Shown: positions 45,762-55,839, counted from the first letter of the stretch. The stretch: 64,000 bases of DNA from Pseudomonas putida (GCF_016406145.1 NZ_CP066306.1:4836001-4900000); one strand, 5' to 3'. Program-made: numbers and translations. The notes: generated by a model from the letters alone, not told the origin.

Positions 45762-47365
45762 GCGCCGAACACCTTGATGTGCAGTTTGCGGTAGCGATCA
45801 TACCGGCTGTCGCTGGCAGGAATACCCGCGACGCTGGTCAGGCAGTTGCGACACTCCTGCAGGATTGCTGGCGGTGCGGCCTCGCCACCGATGCGCAACA
45901 GCGCCTGGGCAGTGTTGAGGGCAATGCTGATGTTCTTAGGTTGCAGTGAAAGGGCCTTGCGGAACATCTGCAAGGCTTCACTGAGCTGCCCGGCCTGATA
46001 GCTGCGCACACCCTGACGGTTGAGGTCGACCGCTTCGGTGACGGCCCCGAGCACAGCGGGGTCATCCGTCAGCTTGGCCACACTCTGCATGACCTTGGGG
46101 TCATCGCCGTAGGTTTCAACACAGCCTTTGAGGATGGTACCACCGGCGCCTTCCTGGCCCAGCGACTGAAGCTGTTTGGCCACGGTCAGCGCGGCTTCGA
46201 CCGAGAAGAACTGGTCCATCTTGTCCAGCCGCTGCAGGGACTGCTCGGTCAGCTTGGCTGCGGTCTCTGAATCACCGGCCTGCTGAAGGCTGGCCGCTTT
46301 CATCAAGCGCGCACGCACTTGCAGGCCCTGATCCTCGACGTTGTCCTTGGCCACTTCGCTGAGCACGGTGTTGATCTCGACCCGGGTACGTGCATCCAGG
46401 CCGAAGCCGGCGTTCTTGTTCATCAAAGCCTGGACCAGCCCAAGGTTGCTCTCAGCATCCTTGTAGCGCGAGCTCTGGCCTTGGTTCACCGCGTGGCGAA
46501 ATGCCTTCGAGGCGCCTTCGAAGTCTTCGTTGTCCAACGCCAGTTTGCCCAGCGCGGCCTGTCGCCTTACCGCCAGAGGTGAAAGGCGCACGGCTTCTTC
46601 GAGCATGTTTTGCGCGCGCTTGGTCTCACCCTGGGCCACCAGCACGTCGGCCATGCCGTCGTACAGGCTCGGCATGATTGGAAAAGCCTTGAGCGCCTGC
46701 TCATAAACGCCCTGGGCCTGGGCATGCTGGCCACGCTTGTGCATCAGGCTGCCCAACGCCGCATACACCCACGGCTGCGGACGGCTGGCGAGAATGCCCT
46801 TGAGGAACTTTTCCAGCTCGTCGAAGCGGTTGAGATCTCGCAGAGCATCAGCCCGGTAACGCAGGCACAGGGGCGCGAAACGCGGGTCCTTTTTGCACAA
46901 CTCGGCGCACGCTGCCAGCACTTCGGCCGGGCGGCCACGGTCCAGGGCCTGAAGGATCGGCTTGAGCAAGGCCTTGCGTTGCGTCAGCTTGTCGAGGCGC
47001 TGGGCCAGACCTACCCGGTTGAACGGTTTGGTCAGGTAGGCATCGGGCTCGTGCTCCAGGGCGCTGAGCACGATGGCCTGGCTGCTCTCGGCGGTCACCA
47101 TGATGAACACGCACTCATGGCTGATCAGCTTGTCGAGGATCATGTCCTCCAGCACTTGCTGGCCGTTCTTTTTGCCATCCCCAAGGTGGAAATCCTGAAG
47201 AATGTAGTCATAGCGCTTTTGCCCGCACATGCGCAGGGCCTGCTCACCGCTGTCGGCAGTGTCGACGTCACGCACGCCCAGCTCGCGCAGCATGGAGCGC
47301 GTCGACGTGCGAAAGTCGGTGAAGTCATCGACGATCAGAAAGCTCTTTTGCCCGTACTGCAGCAT
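45758..47365 (-). CDS. CheY-type response regulator with a tetratricopeptide-repeat C-terminus
   Basis: 535 residues from ATG 47365. The receiver (about 1-130) has LIVDDFTD, the predicted phospho-acceptor in YDYILQDFHLGDGKKNG, and Lys in YLTKPFNRVGLAQRL. The rest is helical repeats of TPR type (ALGSLMHKRGQHAQAQGVYEQALKAFPIMPSLYDGMADVLVAQGE and further units to about 480). No DNA-binding or enzyme output is visible, so output is likely through protein contacts. It is followed by the kinase gene with an ATGA overlap, indicating a two-gene operon. Confidence 0.88.
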   Translation of the reverse strand: MLQYGQKSFLIVDDFTDFRTSTRSMLRELGVRDVDTADSGEQALRMCGQKRYDYILQDFHLGDGKKNGQQVLEDMILDKLISHECVFIMVTAESSQAIVLSALEHEPDAYLTKPFNRVGLAQRLDKLTQRKALLKPILQALDRGRPAEVLAACAELCKKDPRFAPLCLRYRADALRDLNRFDELEKFLKGILASRPQPWVYAALGSLMHKRGQHAQAQGVYEQALKAFPIMPSLYDGMADVLVAQGETKRAQNMLEEAVRLSPLAVRRQAALGKLALDNEDFEGASKAFRHAVNQGQSSRYKDAESNLGLVQALMNKNAGFGLDARTRVEINTVLSEVAKDNVEDQGLQVRARLMKAASLQQAGDSETAAKLTEQSLQRLDKMDQFFSVEAALTVAKQLQSLGQEGAGGTILKGCVETYGDDPKVMQSVAKLTDDPAVLGAVTEAVDLNRQGVRSYQAGQLSEALQMFRKALSLQPKNISIALNTAQALLRIGGEAAPPAILQECRNCLTSVAGIPASDSRYDRYRKLHIKVFGA

Positions 47366-47524
47366 CAACACGACCTGTATTGGATGATGGGAGGATGGCG
47401 TGCGGCGATGCATGCCGCCGAAACGTGTATCGGCAGCCAGGCGCAAAAGATGAGGGCAGGCAGTGCTGCAGCGTGAGGCTGGCCGGGGCCGTTATTTATC
47501 CGGCCAGGCCGCCAACGGCCGGCA

Positions 47525-50242
47525 TCAGGCCAGCAGGCCCAGCGACTTGGCCCGTGCCACCGCCTGGGTACGCCGCTCCACCCCGAGTTTGCTGTTGATA
47601 TGGCTGGCGTGGGTTTTGACCGTGTGCAGCGAGATGAACAGGCGCTCGCTGATCTGCTGGTTCGAGCAGCCTTGGGCGATCAATTCCAGCACTGCCAGCT
47701 CACGACCACTCAGCGACTCGCACGTGCCGCTGCCCGGCGCCGCCAGCTCGGGCAGACGAGCCAGCAGCTCGACCTGAACCTTGCAGGCAGGGCGTGCGAG
47801 CAACTGCTCGCGAAGCCACAGCGGGTGCAGCTCGATCAACCGCTGAAACGGCTGCATCACCCCGCCTTGGGCCGCTGCCAGGGCCATGGGCAAGCGCTCT
47901 GCAGCCTGCGCCTCGCCCCCCTGCTCCAGCAACAAGGCGATCCATTGGCACAGCGCGCTCAGGGTCAGCATCATGCCGCCGCCGACCTGCCCGCGCTCGA
48001 CCAGGCCGCGCAAGCGCGCTGCGGCATCCTCGCTGCGGCCCTGGATGCGTTCGAGCAAGGCCTGCTGCAATTCGATGTGCAGCGGTAACAACGGGTGGAA
48101 CTCCGGCGCCGCCGCAGGCTGCTCGCCACCGTAGGTCTGGCCCAGACGCAGCAACCAGGACTCGGCCAGGTCGGTACGCCCCTGCGCCAGCCACAACTCG
48201 CACTTCACCAGCGTGATCATGGCCAGGTAGAAGATCGGCGGCACATCCCAGATGTGCATCAGCCTCTCGGCTTCGGCCAACTCGGCGAAGGCGTCGGCGT
48301 AGTGCCCTTCGCGGCCGTCGAGGGTAGCGATCACACAGTGGCCTATCAGCACGCTGATATCGCGACAGGCGCGCGCCTCACCCAGCCCCGCACGCAAGCG
48401 CGCACGCCCTTGCGCAGGCTGCAGGCGCGTCACTAGCAGGTAACCCTCGTACAAGGTCAGCCGCGCGCGCACGGCATACAGCCGCTGGGCCGAAAGACCC
48501 TGGAGGCGTTGCAGACCCTGGCGCACCTCATCCAGCGCGCGCAATGCCTCGCCCCTGGCATGTAGCACCCGGGCACGGTCGTAGTGCGCCAAAGCTTCGA
48601 ACAAAGGGTTGCCAACCCGCTGGGCCAACTCCAGCGCCTCGCGGTTCCAACCACGCGCTCGCCAGAAGTCGCCATCGGCAATGGCCAGGTTGGACAGCGT
48701 CGACAGGCACACCAGACGCTGCCCATAACGTTTGCACGGAAGGCTTTGCAGCGCCTCACCACAATAAGCCAGGGTGCGTTCGCGATCACCGCGGCCACGC
48801 GCAATTACCCCGCTCAAGGCCAGCCACTGGGCCAGCATGGACCTTTGCGCGGTGGCTGAAGGTGCCGGCAAAAAGCGGCTTAGGTAGCTTGCCAGCTCTT
48901 CGGCTGCGTCCAACTGGCAGGCCAGGCCCAGCGCCCAGCTGTACAGCACGATGAGCCGGGGCGTACTGATCAGCAGGCTGTCGGGCAAGTCCATCTTCCA
49001 GCGCAGCAACATGCCGACGTTCTGCTCGGCCAGCAACTGCTCCTCCGACAGGCTCTGCACCAGGTCGGCGGCGACGTCCAGATGGCCGGCCCGCAGGGCT
49101 TGCTCCACCGCTTCGTCAAGCAGCCCTTGAGCCTGAAACCAACGGCAGGCACGCAGGTGCAGACGCGCCTGCGGTTCATTGGACTGGCGGCTGCGCAACA
49201 GGTCGGAGAACAGGTGATGGTATCGATACCAGTGGCCATGCTCGTCCAGCGGCACCAGAAACACCTGGTGAGCCTGCAGGTAACGAAGGATGGCCGCGCT
49301 GTCGTCGCGCTGACGCAGGGCATCGCATAACGCCGCGCAGAAGCGCTCCTGGCACGCAGTGTCGAACAGAAACGCCTGCACGTCCTCAGGCAGGATTTCG
49401 ATGACTTCTTCCAGCAGATAATCGCGAATCAACCCTTCCCCGCCATGCAGAGCCTGGGGCAGCGCATGCTCGTCGCCTGACTCACTCGCTGCCAGTTGCC
49501 AGAACCGCAACCCGGCAACCCAGCCGTCGCTGCGCTGGATCAGGTTGTCCAAGGCCTGCCCGCGCAGGCCTGTAGGCTGGCGACCAAGAACGGCCAGGGC
49601 CTCGTCGGGCGTCAGGCGCAGTTCCTGCTCGTTGATTTCGACCAGTTGCCGTGAGAGCCGCAGCCGCGCCAGGTGCCAGTCTGGCCGCTGGCGGCTGGTG
49701 ACCAGCAACACCAAGCCGCCCGGCAAGTGGTTGAGAAAAAACTGCAGGCAGCGATCGAGCACCGGCCCCTGGGCCAGGTGATAGTCGTCCAGTACCAGCA
49801 GCAAGGGTGTATCGGCTTGCAGGTACAACGCCAACTCGTCGAGCAGGCCGTCGATCCATTCCTCGAACGCGAAGGGTTGGTGGCGCTGGCGCATTTTCAA
49901 CAGGCCCATGGCTTGGCCGCCCAACGCCGGGCAGTACTGCTGCAGACCCTCAAGCAAGCGTTCGAGAAAACGGCCCGGGTCAGCATCGCGCTGGCTGAGC
50001 CCAAGCCAGAGGCTGCGCCAATGGTCGGGCAGCGCCTCGCAGAATTCGATGGCCAGGGAGCTCTTGCCGAAGCCTGCCGGGGCATTGACCAGCAACAAAC
50101 GGCCGCTGAGGCCAGCCTGCAAACGCTGGCACAGGCGCGCACGCGGCACGTGGCCGTGCGGCAGCGGCGGCCGGAAGAAACGCCCGTCCAGCAGGCCCAC
50201 GGCCTGGCTGGCGACTCCATGCGTACGGGACAAATCAGTCAT
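47525..50242 (-). CDS. Large LuxR-family regulator of the MalT/AlkS (LAL) type
   Basis: 905 residues. The N-terminal ATPase has Walker A NAPAGFGKSS at 53-62 and Walker B LLLVLDDYHLA; winged-helix and TPR-like regions fill the middle, and the LuxR helix-turn-helix (about 842-905; LSGRELAVLELIAQGCSNQQISERLFISLHTVKTHASHINSKLGV) ends the protein. Such regulators activate catabolic operons in answer to small molecules. It reads the same way as the DUF1329, DUF1302 and acyl-CoA ligase genes upstream of it, which are its likely targets (inference from position). Confidence 0.92.
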   Translation of the reverse strand: MTDLSRTHGVASQAVGLLDGRFFRPPLPHGHVPRARLCQRLQAGLSGRLLLVNAPAGFGKSSLAIEFCEALPDHWRSLWLGLSQRDADPGRFLERLLEGLQQYCPALGGQAMGLLKMRQRHQPFAFEEWIDGLLDELALYLQADTPLLLVLDDYHLAQGPVLDRCLQFFLNHLPGGLVLLVTSRQRPDWHLARLRLSRQLVEINEQELRLTPDEALAVLGRQPTGLRGQALDNLIQRSDGWVAGLRFWQLAASESGDEHALPQALHGGEGLIRDYLLEEVIEILPEDVQAFLFDTACQERFCAALCDALRQRDDSAAILRYLQAHQVFLVPLDEHGHWYRYHHLFSDLLRSRQSNEPQARLHLRACRWFQAQGLLDEAVEQALRAGHLDVAADLVQSLSEEQLLAEQNVGMLLRWKMDLPDSLLISTPRLIVLYSWALGLACQLDAAEELASYLSRFLPAPSATAQRSMLAQWLALSGVIARGRGDRERTLAYCGEALQSLPCKRYGQRLVCLSTLSNLAIADGDFWRARGWNREALELAQRVGNPLFEALAHYDRARVLHARGEALRALDEVRQGLQRLQGLSAQRLYAVRARLTLYEGYLLVTRLQPAQGRARLRAGLGEARACRDISVLIGHCVIATLDGREGHYADAFAELAEAERLMHIWDVPPIFYLAMITLVKCELWLAQGRTDLAESWLLRLGQTYGGEQPAAAPEFHPLLPLHIELQQALLERIQGRSEDAAARLRGLVERGQVGGGMMLTLSALCQWIALLLEQGGEAQAAERLPMALAAAQGGVMQPFQRLIELHPLWLREQLLARPACKVQVELLARLPELAAPGSGTCESLSGRELAVLELIAQGCSNQQISERLFISLHTVKTHASHINSKLGVERRTQAVARAKSLGLLA

Positions 50243-50457
50243 GGCCGGCTCGTTCTGGTTGGAAGACTACGGCGGTACGGATTGTTCCGAGACTAGCGGG
50301 TAACGCGGCGTATTTGAAGATGATGGGCGCAAATGGCCTGTAAAAGACTACGACAAAAAACGACAAGCCTGATGGACAGAGGGCTGGCGCGGGGTTTGGC
50401 GAGGTATTCACCCGTTTTATAACTGCGCCGGCCAGTACAACAAGAGGCTGGAACAGA

Positions 50458-50481
50458 AACGCCCCGGCAAGCCGGGGCGTT
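50458..50481 (-). terminator. Terminator after the DUF1329 gene
   Basis: AACGCCCCGG CAAG CCGGGGCGTT, a ten-base-pair stem, is followed on the minus strand by TTCTGTT. It lies 35 bases beyond the DUF1329 stop and separates that gene from the LuxR-type regulator. The region 50243-50457 upstream of the regulator start shows nothing else I can name. Confidence 0.85.
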
Positions 50482-50515
50482 CTGGGAGTATCACAAGGTG
50501 TGCAGCACTAGCGGT

Positions 50516-51880
50516 TCATCGAATACCCGACTGGCGCAGCGCAGCAGGCTGGAACTCTGACTTGCTGGCACTGAAGCCGAAGTCGTAGGCGCGCTTCTCT
50601 TCGTTCTTCATGCCCAAGGCCAGGTAGCGGCCCGATTGCAGATCGTAGATGGCCTCCAGGGTGTACCACGGTACCTGCACATTGTAGTAGTCCTGGGCAT
50701 GCGCCTCGGAAACCCGCCATAGCTGGCCGCGGCCGTCATACTGGTCGATCACCGCTGCCTGCCAGGTGTCCTCGTCGATATAGAAGTCGCGCTTGGCATA
50801 GATGTGGCGCTGGCCCGGCTTGAGCGTCGCGACCACATGCCAGACCCGGCGCAGCTCATAGCGGGTCAGATCCTGATTGATGTGACCGGCCTTGAGAATG
50901 TCGGCGTACTTGAGCTTCGGATCGTCGAGTTTGTAAGCGTTGGAGGCGATGTACATCTCCTTCTTGCCTTCAAGTTTCCAGTCGTAGCGGTCTGGTGCAC
51001 CGTTGTACATGTCCAGGTTGTCCGAAGTACGCAGGCCGTCGGCTGCGGTACCCGGCCCGTCATAAGACACCTGTGGCGCCTGGCGCACGCGACGCTGGCC
51101 GGCGTTGTAGATCCACGCCTTGCGCGGTTCTTTCACCTGGTCGAGGGTTTCATGCACCAGCAGCACGGTACCGGCCAGACGCGCTGGCGCGGTCACTTCC
51201 TGTTTGAAGTAGAAGAGGACGTTGCCCGGGTTGTTCGGATCGAAGTCCTTCATCTTGTCGCGGAAGACGAACTGATCAGCGAAGTACACCAGGCTGTAGG
51301 AGCCGTTCTGCTGCGGCGTGGCCTGGGTTACCAAGCGGCTAACGCTGCCACCACGGTAGCGGGTGATGTGGTTCCAGATAACCTCAATGCCACTCTTGGG
51401 GATCGGAAATGGCACTGCGGTCTGGAAGTTGTTCAGCCCGTTGCCGCCTTCGACCAGCGTGGTCGCGGTGGCATTCTTCTTGATTGCGGCAAACACCTCG
51501 TCAGGCACCGTGGAGCCACGATGGGTCTTGTACACCGGGATCTTGAAGGTTTCCGGGTAGCGTTTGAACATCGCCACCTGGCCTGGCGACAGCTTGTCCT
51601 TGTACTGGTCAACGTTCTGCGCGGTGATGGTGAACAGTGGCTTGTCGCTGCCATACGGGTCGGAAAGGAAGCCCTTGGCATCGACGCTGCCTGCGGTCTT
51701 TGACAACGGTTGCCACGGGCCGATGGAACCGTCGGCGTTACCGGCCTTTTCCGCGCCCATCGGGGTCAGGGTGCTGCCAAGCTTTGCCGCTTCATCGGCG
51801 GAAACCGCAGCCATGACGCCGGTTGCCAGCAGGGACAGGCCCAGTACACCGGCTTGCAGCAGACTTCTGGTCTTGTTCAT
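50516..51880 (-). CDS. DUF1329 family exported protein
   Basis: 454 residues with a signal peptide (LLQAGVLGLSLLATGVMA). The mature protein has family-typical segments (LGSTLTPMGAEKAGNADGSIGPW, VWHVVATLKPGQRHIYAKRDFYIDEDTWQAAVID, YDLQSGRYLALGMKNEE) and resembles LolB/LppX-like beta structures used for lipid handling. DUF1329 and DUF1302 genes usually occur together in lipid or hydrophobic-compound transport loci. It follows the DUF1302 gene after 25 bases, so they share a transcript. Confidence 0.9.
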   Translation of the reverse strand: MNKTRSLLQAGVLGLSLLATGVMAAVSADEAAKLGSTLTPMGAEKAGNADGSIGPWQPLSKTAGSVDAKGFLSDPYGSDKPLFTITAQNVDQYKDKLSPGQVAMFKRYPETFKIPVYKTHRGSTVPDEVFAAIKKNATATTLVEGGNGLNNFQTAVPFPIPKSGIEVIWNHITRYRGGSVSRLVTQATPQQNGSYSLVYFADQFVFRDKMKDFDPNNPGNVLFYFKQEVTAPARLAGTVLLVHETLDQVKEPRKAWIYNAGQRRVRQAPQVSYDGPGTAADGLRTSDNLDMYNGAPDRYDWKLEGKKEMYIASNAYKLDDPKLKYADILKAGHINQDLTRYELRRVWHVVATLKPGQRHIYAKRDFYIDEDTWQAAVIDQYDGRGQLWRVSEAHAQDYYNVQVPWYTLEAIYDLQSGRYLALGMKNEEKRAYDFGFSASKSEFQPAALRQSGIR

Positions 51881-51905
51881 GTCGTGTCGTCCTGGATCTG
51901 TGTGC

Positions 51906-53825
51906 TTAGAAGTTCACGCCGAAGCTGAGGGCGAGGAAGTCGCGATCATCCACGGTGCTGTACTTGCCGTCGAAGAAGTTGGTGTACGAAAGGCTCGCGG
52001 TGTAGGTCTGCTGGTACTCGGCGTCCAGCCCAAGGCTGACTGCCTTGCGGCCTTCCTCGAAGTTGCCGCCAGGGCCCGGCGAGTAACCATCGACGTCATG
52101 CGACCAGGCTACGCTGGGGCGCAGGTTCACACCGGCAATGACGTTGTTGTAGTCCCAGATAGCGCGAACGCGATAGCCCCAGGAATCAGACGTGGTATAG
52201 CCATCGTTCTCGCAGTAGCGCGATACGTTGTTGGCATCGGCGGTGCCCAGGGTACTGCTGTTGAGCGCCTCGCACTGGCCATTGGGCAGAGGCCCCGGGC
52301 CGAACACCGGGTCACGCCCGTAGCGCATCTTGGATGTGCTTTCCAGGCCGCCGACGTGGGTCCAGCCGATTTCGCCGACCATGGTCAGCCGCTCCGCCCC
52401 CATCACCTGATCGAAGAAGTGGGTGAATGTTGTCTGCAGCTGGGTGATTTCCTTGCGACGATAGCCAGGCTGGTCCGCACCAGGTGTTCCAGGCAACACA
52501 GAGACATCCGGATTGAGCGGCGTCAGGCCCGAATAGAGGATATCGGTGGTATTCAACTGCACTGGAGCGTTCGGCCGGTAGCTGACTTCACCACTCCAGG
52601 CGGTACCGGTAGGCAGTGTGGTCGAGAAGCTCAGACCATACAGACGGATGTCTTCCGGATACTCCACGTAGTAGCTGGAGTTGCCTGCAACCTGTAACGG
52701 CATAAGGCTTGGCAACAGGCTTGCCAGCGCAGCAGACGGCACACCCGCACTGACCAGCGCGCCCGCCAGGCCGCTTGTGCTGTAGTACTGGGCATCGGCA
52801 CCGCGACCGCTGAAGATTGGCGCACGGCTGTGGTAGTTCATGAAGTAGCCACCGAACTCGGTATTGAGCGGCTCGTACATGTAGCGCAAAGCAACGCCGA
52901 ACTGACCACTGTCCCGGGCATCGCGGTCCGCGCCACGACGGACGATCACGCCCTCATCGGGGGAGCCGTAACTCACGCCTCGCGCGGCCAGAGTGGCCGC
53001 GACCGGCGCAGCCAGCGGCCCAAGCCTGCTGGCCAAGGTGTTCTGCGTGGCCAGCACGGCCAGGTTGTTGTCGCAGCCGTCGGCGATCACGTCGGGCTGG
53101 GAGAAGAATGTGCCGCAGTTGTCGACAACGGTCTGGTCCCACTCGATCTGGTAGAAAGCTTCGGTCGACAGGTTGTCGGTGAGGCTTTGCGAGACGTAGA
53201 ACATGTTGACGGGGATCAGGCCTTCCTTGATTTCAGCCCCTGGCCGACGGAACGCTGAGACGTCGATCGGGTTGACTGCGTTGATGCCGCCACCAATGAA
53301 CGTACTCTCCCCCCAGCTCACTACCTGCTTGCCCAGACGCACCGAACCTGGTTGATCGCCGATGGCGTAGTTGTGGTAGACGAACGCGTCGAGCAGTTCG
53401 GCGCCAGACGATTTGGCGCCCTCCTTGCGGTTTGAATCGCTGATGTCCTTGAACTCGCGGTTCTCGTCCTTGAGTTCGAAGTCGTACCAGTACTTGCCCC
53501 GCACGAAGATGCCGGTGTCGCCGTACTTCAGTTCAAGGTCATGGATGCCTTTGAAGATCTTCGAGAAGGTTTCACCTTTCTTGAAGTTGAGGTGACCATC
53601 GTCCGAGGTTTGCGAAAGACCCTTGCCGCCGTTGTTGGCGCCGATCAGGTTGCTGTTGGGGTTGGCGGTCGACCAGCTGGCCCCGACGGAGAGCGACGAG
53701 TCGAACTGGCCTTCGATTTCCCCGATGTTGAAACTGACCGCGAAAGCAGGGCTTGCGAGCGTGGAAGCAAGGCTGACGGCCAAAGGCAGCTTGGCCCGAC
53801 GCCAGAACGGGTTTGCAGATGTCAT
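51906..53825 (-). CDS. DUF1302 family outer-membrane-type protein
   Basis: 639 residues from ATG 53825 with ATGGAGTAG in front. A signal peptide (KLPLAVSLASTLASPAFA) precedes VSFNIGEIEGQFDSSLSVGASWST, the usual DUF1302 opening, and a C-terminal Phe (LALSFGVNF) typical of outer membrane barrels; many aromatic strands lie between. DUF1302 proteins are thought to be channels for hydrophobic compounds. Together with the DUF1329 protein and the acyl-CoA ligase upstream it suggests export or uptake of fatty or terpenoid acids. Confidence 0.9.
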   Translation of the reverse strand: MTSANPFWRRAKLPLAVSLASTLASPAFAVSFNIGEIEGQFDSSLSVGASWSTANPNSNLIGANNGGKGLSQTSDDGHLNFKKGETFSKIFKGIHDLELKYGDTGIFVRGKYWYDFELKDENREFKDISDSNRKEGAKSSGAELLDAFVYHNYAIGDQPGSVRLGKQVVSWGESTFIGGGINAVNPIDVSAFRRPGAEIKEGLIPVNMFYVSQSLTDNLSTEAFYQIEWDQTVVDNCGTFFSQPDVIADGCDNNLAVLATQNTLASRLGPLAAPVAATLAARGVSYGSPDEGVIVRRGADRDARDSGQFGVALRYMYEPLNTEFGGYFMNYHSRAPIFSGRGADAQYYSTSGLAGALVSAGVPSAALASLLPSLMPLQVAGNSSYYVEYPEDIRLYGLSFSTTLPTGTAWSGEVSYRPNAPVQLNTTDILYSGLTPLNPDVSVLPGTPGADQPGYRRKEITQLQTTFTHFFDQVMGAERLTMVGEIGWTHVGGLESTSKMRYGRDPVFGPGPLPNGQCEALNSSTLGTADANNVSRYCENDGYTTSDSWGYRVRAIWDYNNVIAGVNLRPSVAWSHDVDGYSPGPGGNFEEGRKAVSLGLDAEYQQTYTASLSYTNFFDGKYSTVDDRDFLALSFGVNF

Positions 53826-54156
53826 CGACGCTACTCCATGTACTTTTTTGTTATGGCAGTGAGTCCTTTCAAGAACGGCCCGTGCGACCGGTATGCAGGC
53901 TTGCGCCCGTGGCGACACGTGTTGCGCGTGTCGCCCTCCCCCATTCCTGAAAATCCCCTGGCCCCGACTATAGCCAGCAGACCAAGGTGCTTGATCCCTC
54001 TAAAGTGTGATTTGCACACCCTTGGCCAATTCGCCCTGGCGTGTTCCCAGGTTGCGCACCGGCAGTGCTCAAGCATGGCCGATTTTTACCGATTGGCAAG
54101 GTGCCGGCCGCTCTGGTCTGCGGGTCGTGCCCCGGGGTACACGACCCGCAACGCGA
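53826..54156 (-). promoter_or_regulatory. Upstream region of the DUF1302 gene with a possible sigma-54 promoter
   Basis: 331 bases without a gene. On the minus strand 54029-54011 reads TTGGCCAAGGGTGTGCAAA: GG at -24 and GC at -12 with ten bases between, as in sigma-54 promoters, though TGGCA is TGGCC and TTGC is GTGC. The complementary strand holds the palindrome GTGTGATTTGCACAC (54005-54019), which resembles a CRP/Vfr half-site pair. Both readings are tentative. Confidence 0.4.
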
Positions 54157-55839
54157 CTACAGCGTGGAAAGGAAGGCGCTGTTACTGGCCTGCCACTGGA
54201 CGATGTCCTGGCGGATGCGCTTCTTGTCGAGTTTTCCGACACTGGTCTTGGGAATTTCTGTAACAACGGCGATCTGGCAGGGAATCGCCCACTTGTTGAT
54301 GTGCCCTTGCTCTACAAACGGTTTGAGGTGCTCCTTCAACGCCTTGGCATCGACGACCTGGCCGTCGCTCACCACCAGCAGGGCAAACGGCCGCTCGCCC
54401 CACTGCGGGTCGGCAACCCCAACCACCGCAACCTCGCGCACAGCAGGGTGTCGGCTGATCAGGTCCTCAAGGTCCAGAGAGGAGATCCACTCCCCCCCCG
54501 TCTTGATCACGTCCTTGATACGGTCACGGATGTCGATGTAACCCATGCCATCCAGGGTGGCGACGTCACCGGTATGCAGCCAGCCGCCCTGCCACAGCTC
54601 CTCGCTTTTCTCCGGCTCCTTGAAGTACCCCATGGTCAACCACGGGGCACGCAGTACCAGTTCGCCTTGGGTCTCGCCGTCGGCCGGAAGGAAATTGCCA
54701 TCGCCATCGACGATCGCTGCCTCCACCAGCGGCACCGGGACACCTGCCTTGATGCGGTAGGTCACGCGTTCGTCTTCGCTGCCGGCCTGCAGCTCATCGT
54801 TCAGGTGCGCGGCAGAAATCAGCGGGCACGTCTCGGACATGCCATAGGCCGCGGTCAGCTGAATGCCCCGGGCCAGCGCCGCTTGATAAAGCGAGCGGTT
54901 GAGCGCACTGCCACCGATGATGATCTTCCAGCCGCCGAAGTCCTGGCCTTGGGAGCTGGGACAATTGAGCAACATCTGCAGGATGGTGGGTACGCAGTGC
55001 GAGAAGGTGACCTTCTCGTCCCGCCAGAGCTTGATCAGCATGTCGGGCTCGTAGCGGCCCGGGTACACCTGCTTCAGACCGAGCATGGTGGCCGCGTACG
55101 GGATGCCCCAGGCATGCACGTGAAACATGGGCGTGATGGGCATGTACACGTCATTGCTGCCAAGCAGGCGGACGCTGTCGATACTGCCGGTCACCGAGGC
55201 CTCGGCCAAGGTATGCAGCACCAACTGGCGATGCGTGAAGTAGACGCCCTTAGGGTTTCCTGTGGTGCCGGTGGTGTAAAACGTGGTGGCGACCGAGTTC
55301 TCGTCGAAGTCAGGGAAGTCGTAATGCGGGCTGGCCGCCGCGAGCAACTGCTCGTACTCGCCCACCATGTTCGGCAGCTCGGCGGTCTTGTCCGGGGCAT
55401 CAGTCAGCAGCAGGGTCTTGTCGACCGTGGTCAACTGCCCGGCAATGGCCTGGTAAAGGCCGACAAAATCGCTGTTGACCAGTACGAAGCGGTCCTCGGC
55501 GTGGTTCATGGTATAGAGGATTTGCTCAGGCGACAGGCGCACGTTGATGGTGTGCACCACCGCGCCGATCATCGGGATGGCGAACATGCATTCCAGGTAA
55601 CGGTGGCTGTCCCAATCCATCACCGCCACGGTGTCACCGGCCTTCACCCCGGCTTCGGTCAGCACGTTGGCCAGGCGGGCAATACGCTCGTTGAGCTGTG
55701 GATAAGTCAGCCGCAACCGATCGCGGTAGACGATCTCGCGGGTCTTTTCATAGCGGCTGCCGGACATCAGCAGGCGTTTGATCAGCAGAGGAAAGCTGTA
55801 GGCGCCCTCGGCGGGCTTGATGATGCGGGTCTGCAGCAT
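54157..55839 (-). CDS. Fatty-acyl-CoA synthetase (AlkK-like)
   Basis: 560 residues of the AMP-forming ligase family. Core motifs are TTFYTTGTTGNPKGVYFTH (ATP binding), AAYGMSETCPLIS, GWLHTGDVATLDGMGYIDIRDRIKDVIKTGGEWIS and the catalytic lysine region ETPKTSVGKLDK (read as IPKTSVGKLDKKRI). AAGGGAT precedes the ATG. It activates medium-chain fatty acids with CoA. It lies 331 bases before the DUF1302 gene on the same strand, suggesting a fatty or terpenoid acid locus with the LuxR-type regulator. Confidence 0.93.
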   Translation of the reverse strand: MLQTRIIKPAEGAYSFPLLIKRLLMSGSRYEKTREIVYRDRLRLTYPQLNERIARLANVLTEAGVKAGDTVAVMDWDSHRYLECMFAIPMIGAVVHTINVRLSPEQILYTMNHAEDRFVLVNSDFVGLYQAIAGQLTTVDKTLLLTDAPDKTAELPNMVGEYEQLLAAASPHYDFPDFDENSVATTFYTTGTTGNPKGVYFTHRQLVLHTLAEASVTGSIDSVRLLGSNDVYMPITPMFHVHAWGIPYAATMLGLKQVYPGRYEPDMLIKLWRDEKVTFSHCVPTILQMLLNCPSSQGQDFGGWKIIIGGSALNRSLYQAALARGIQLTAAYGMSETCPLISAAHLNDELQAGSEDERVTYRIKAGVPVPLVEAAIVDGDGNFLPADGETQGELVLRAPWLTMGYFKEPEKSEELWQGGWLHTGDVATLDGMGYIDIRDRIKDVIKTGGEWISSLDLEDLISRHPAVREVAVVGVADPQWGERPFALLVVSDGQVVDAKALKEHLKPFVEQGHINKWAIPCQIAVVTEIPKTSVGKLDKKRIRQDIVQWQASNSAFLSTL

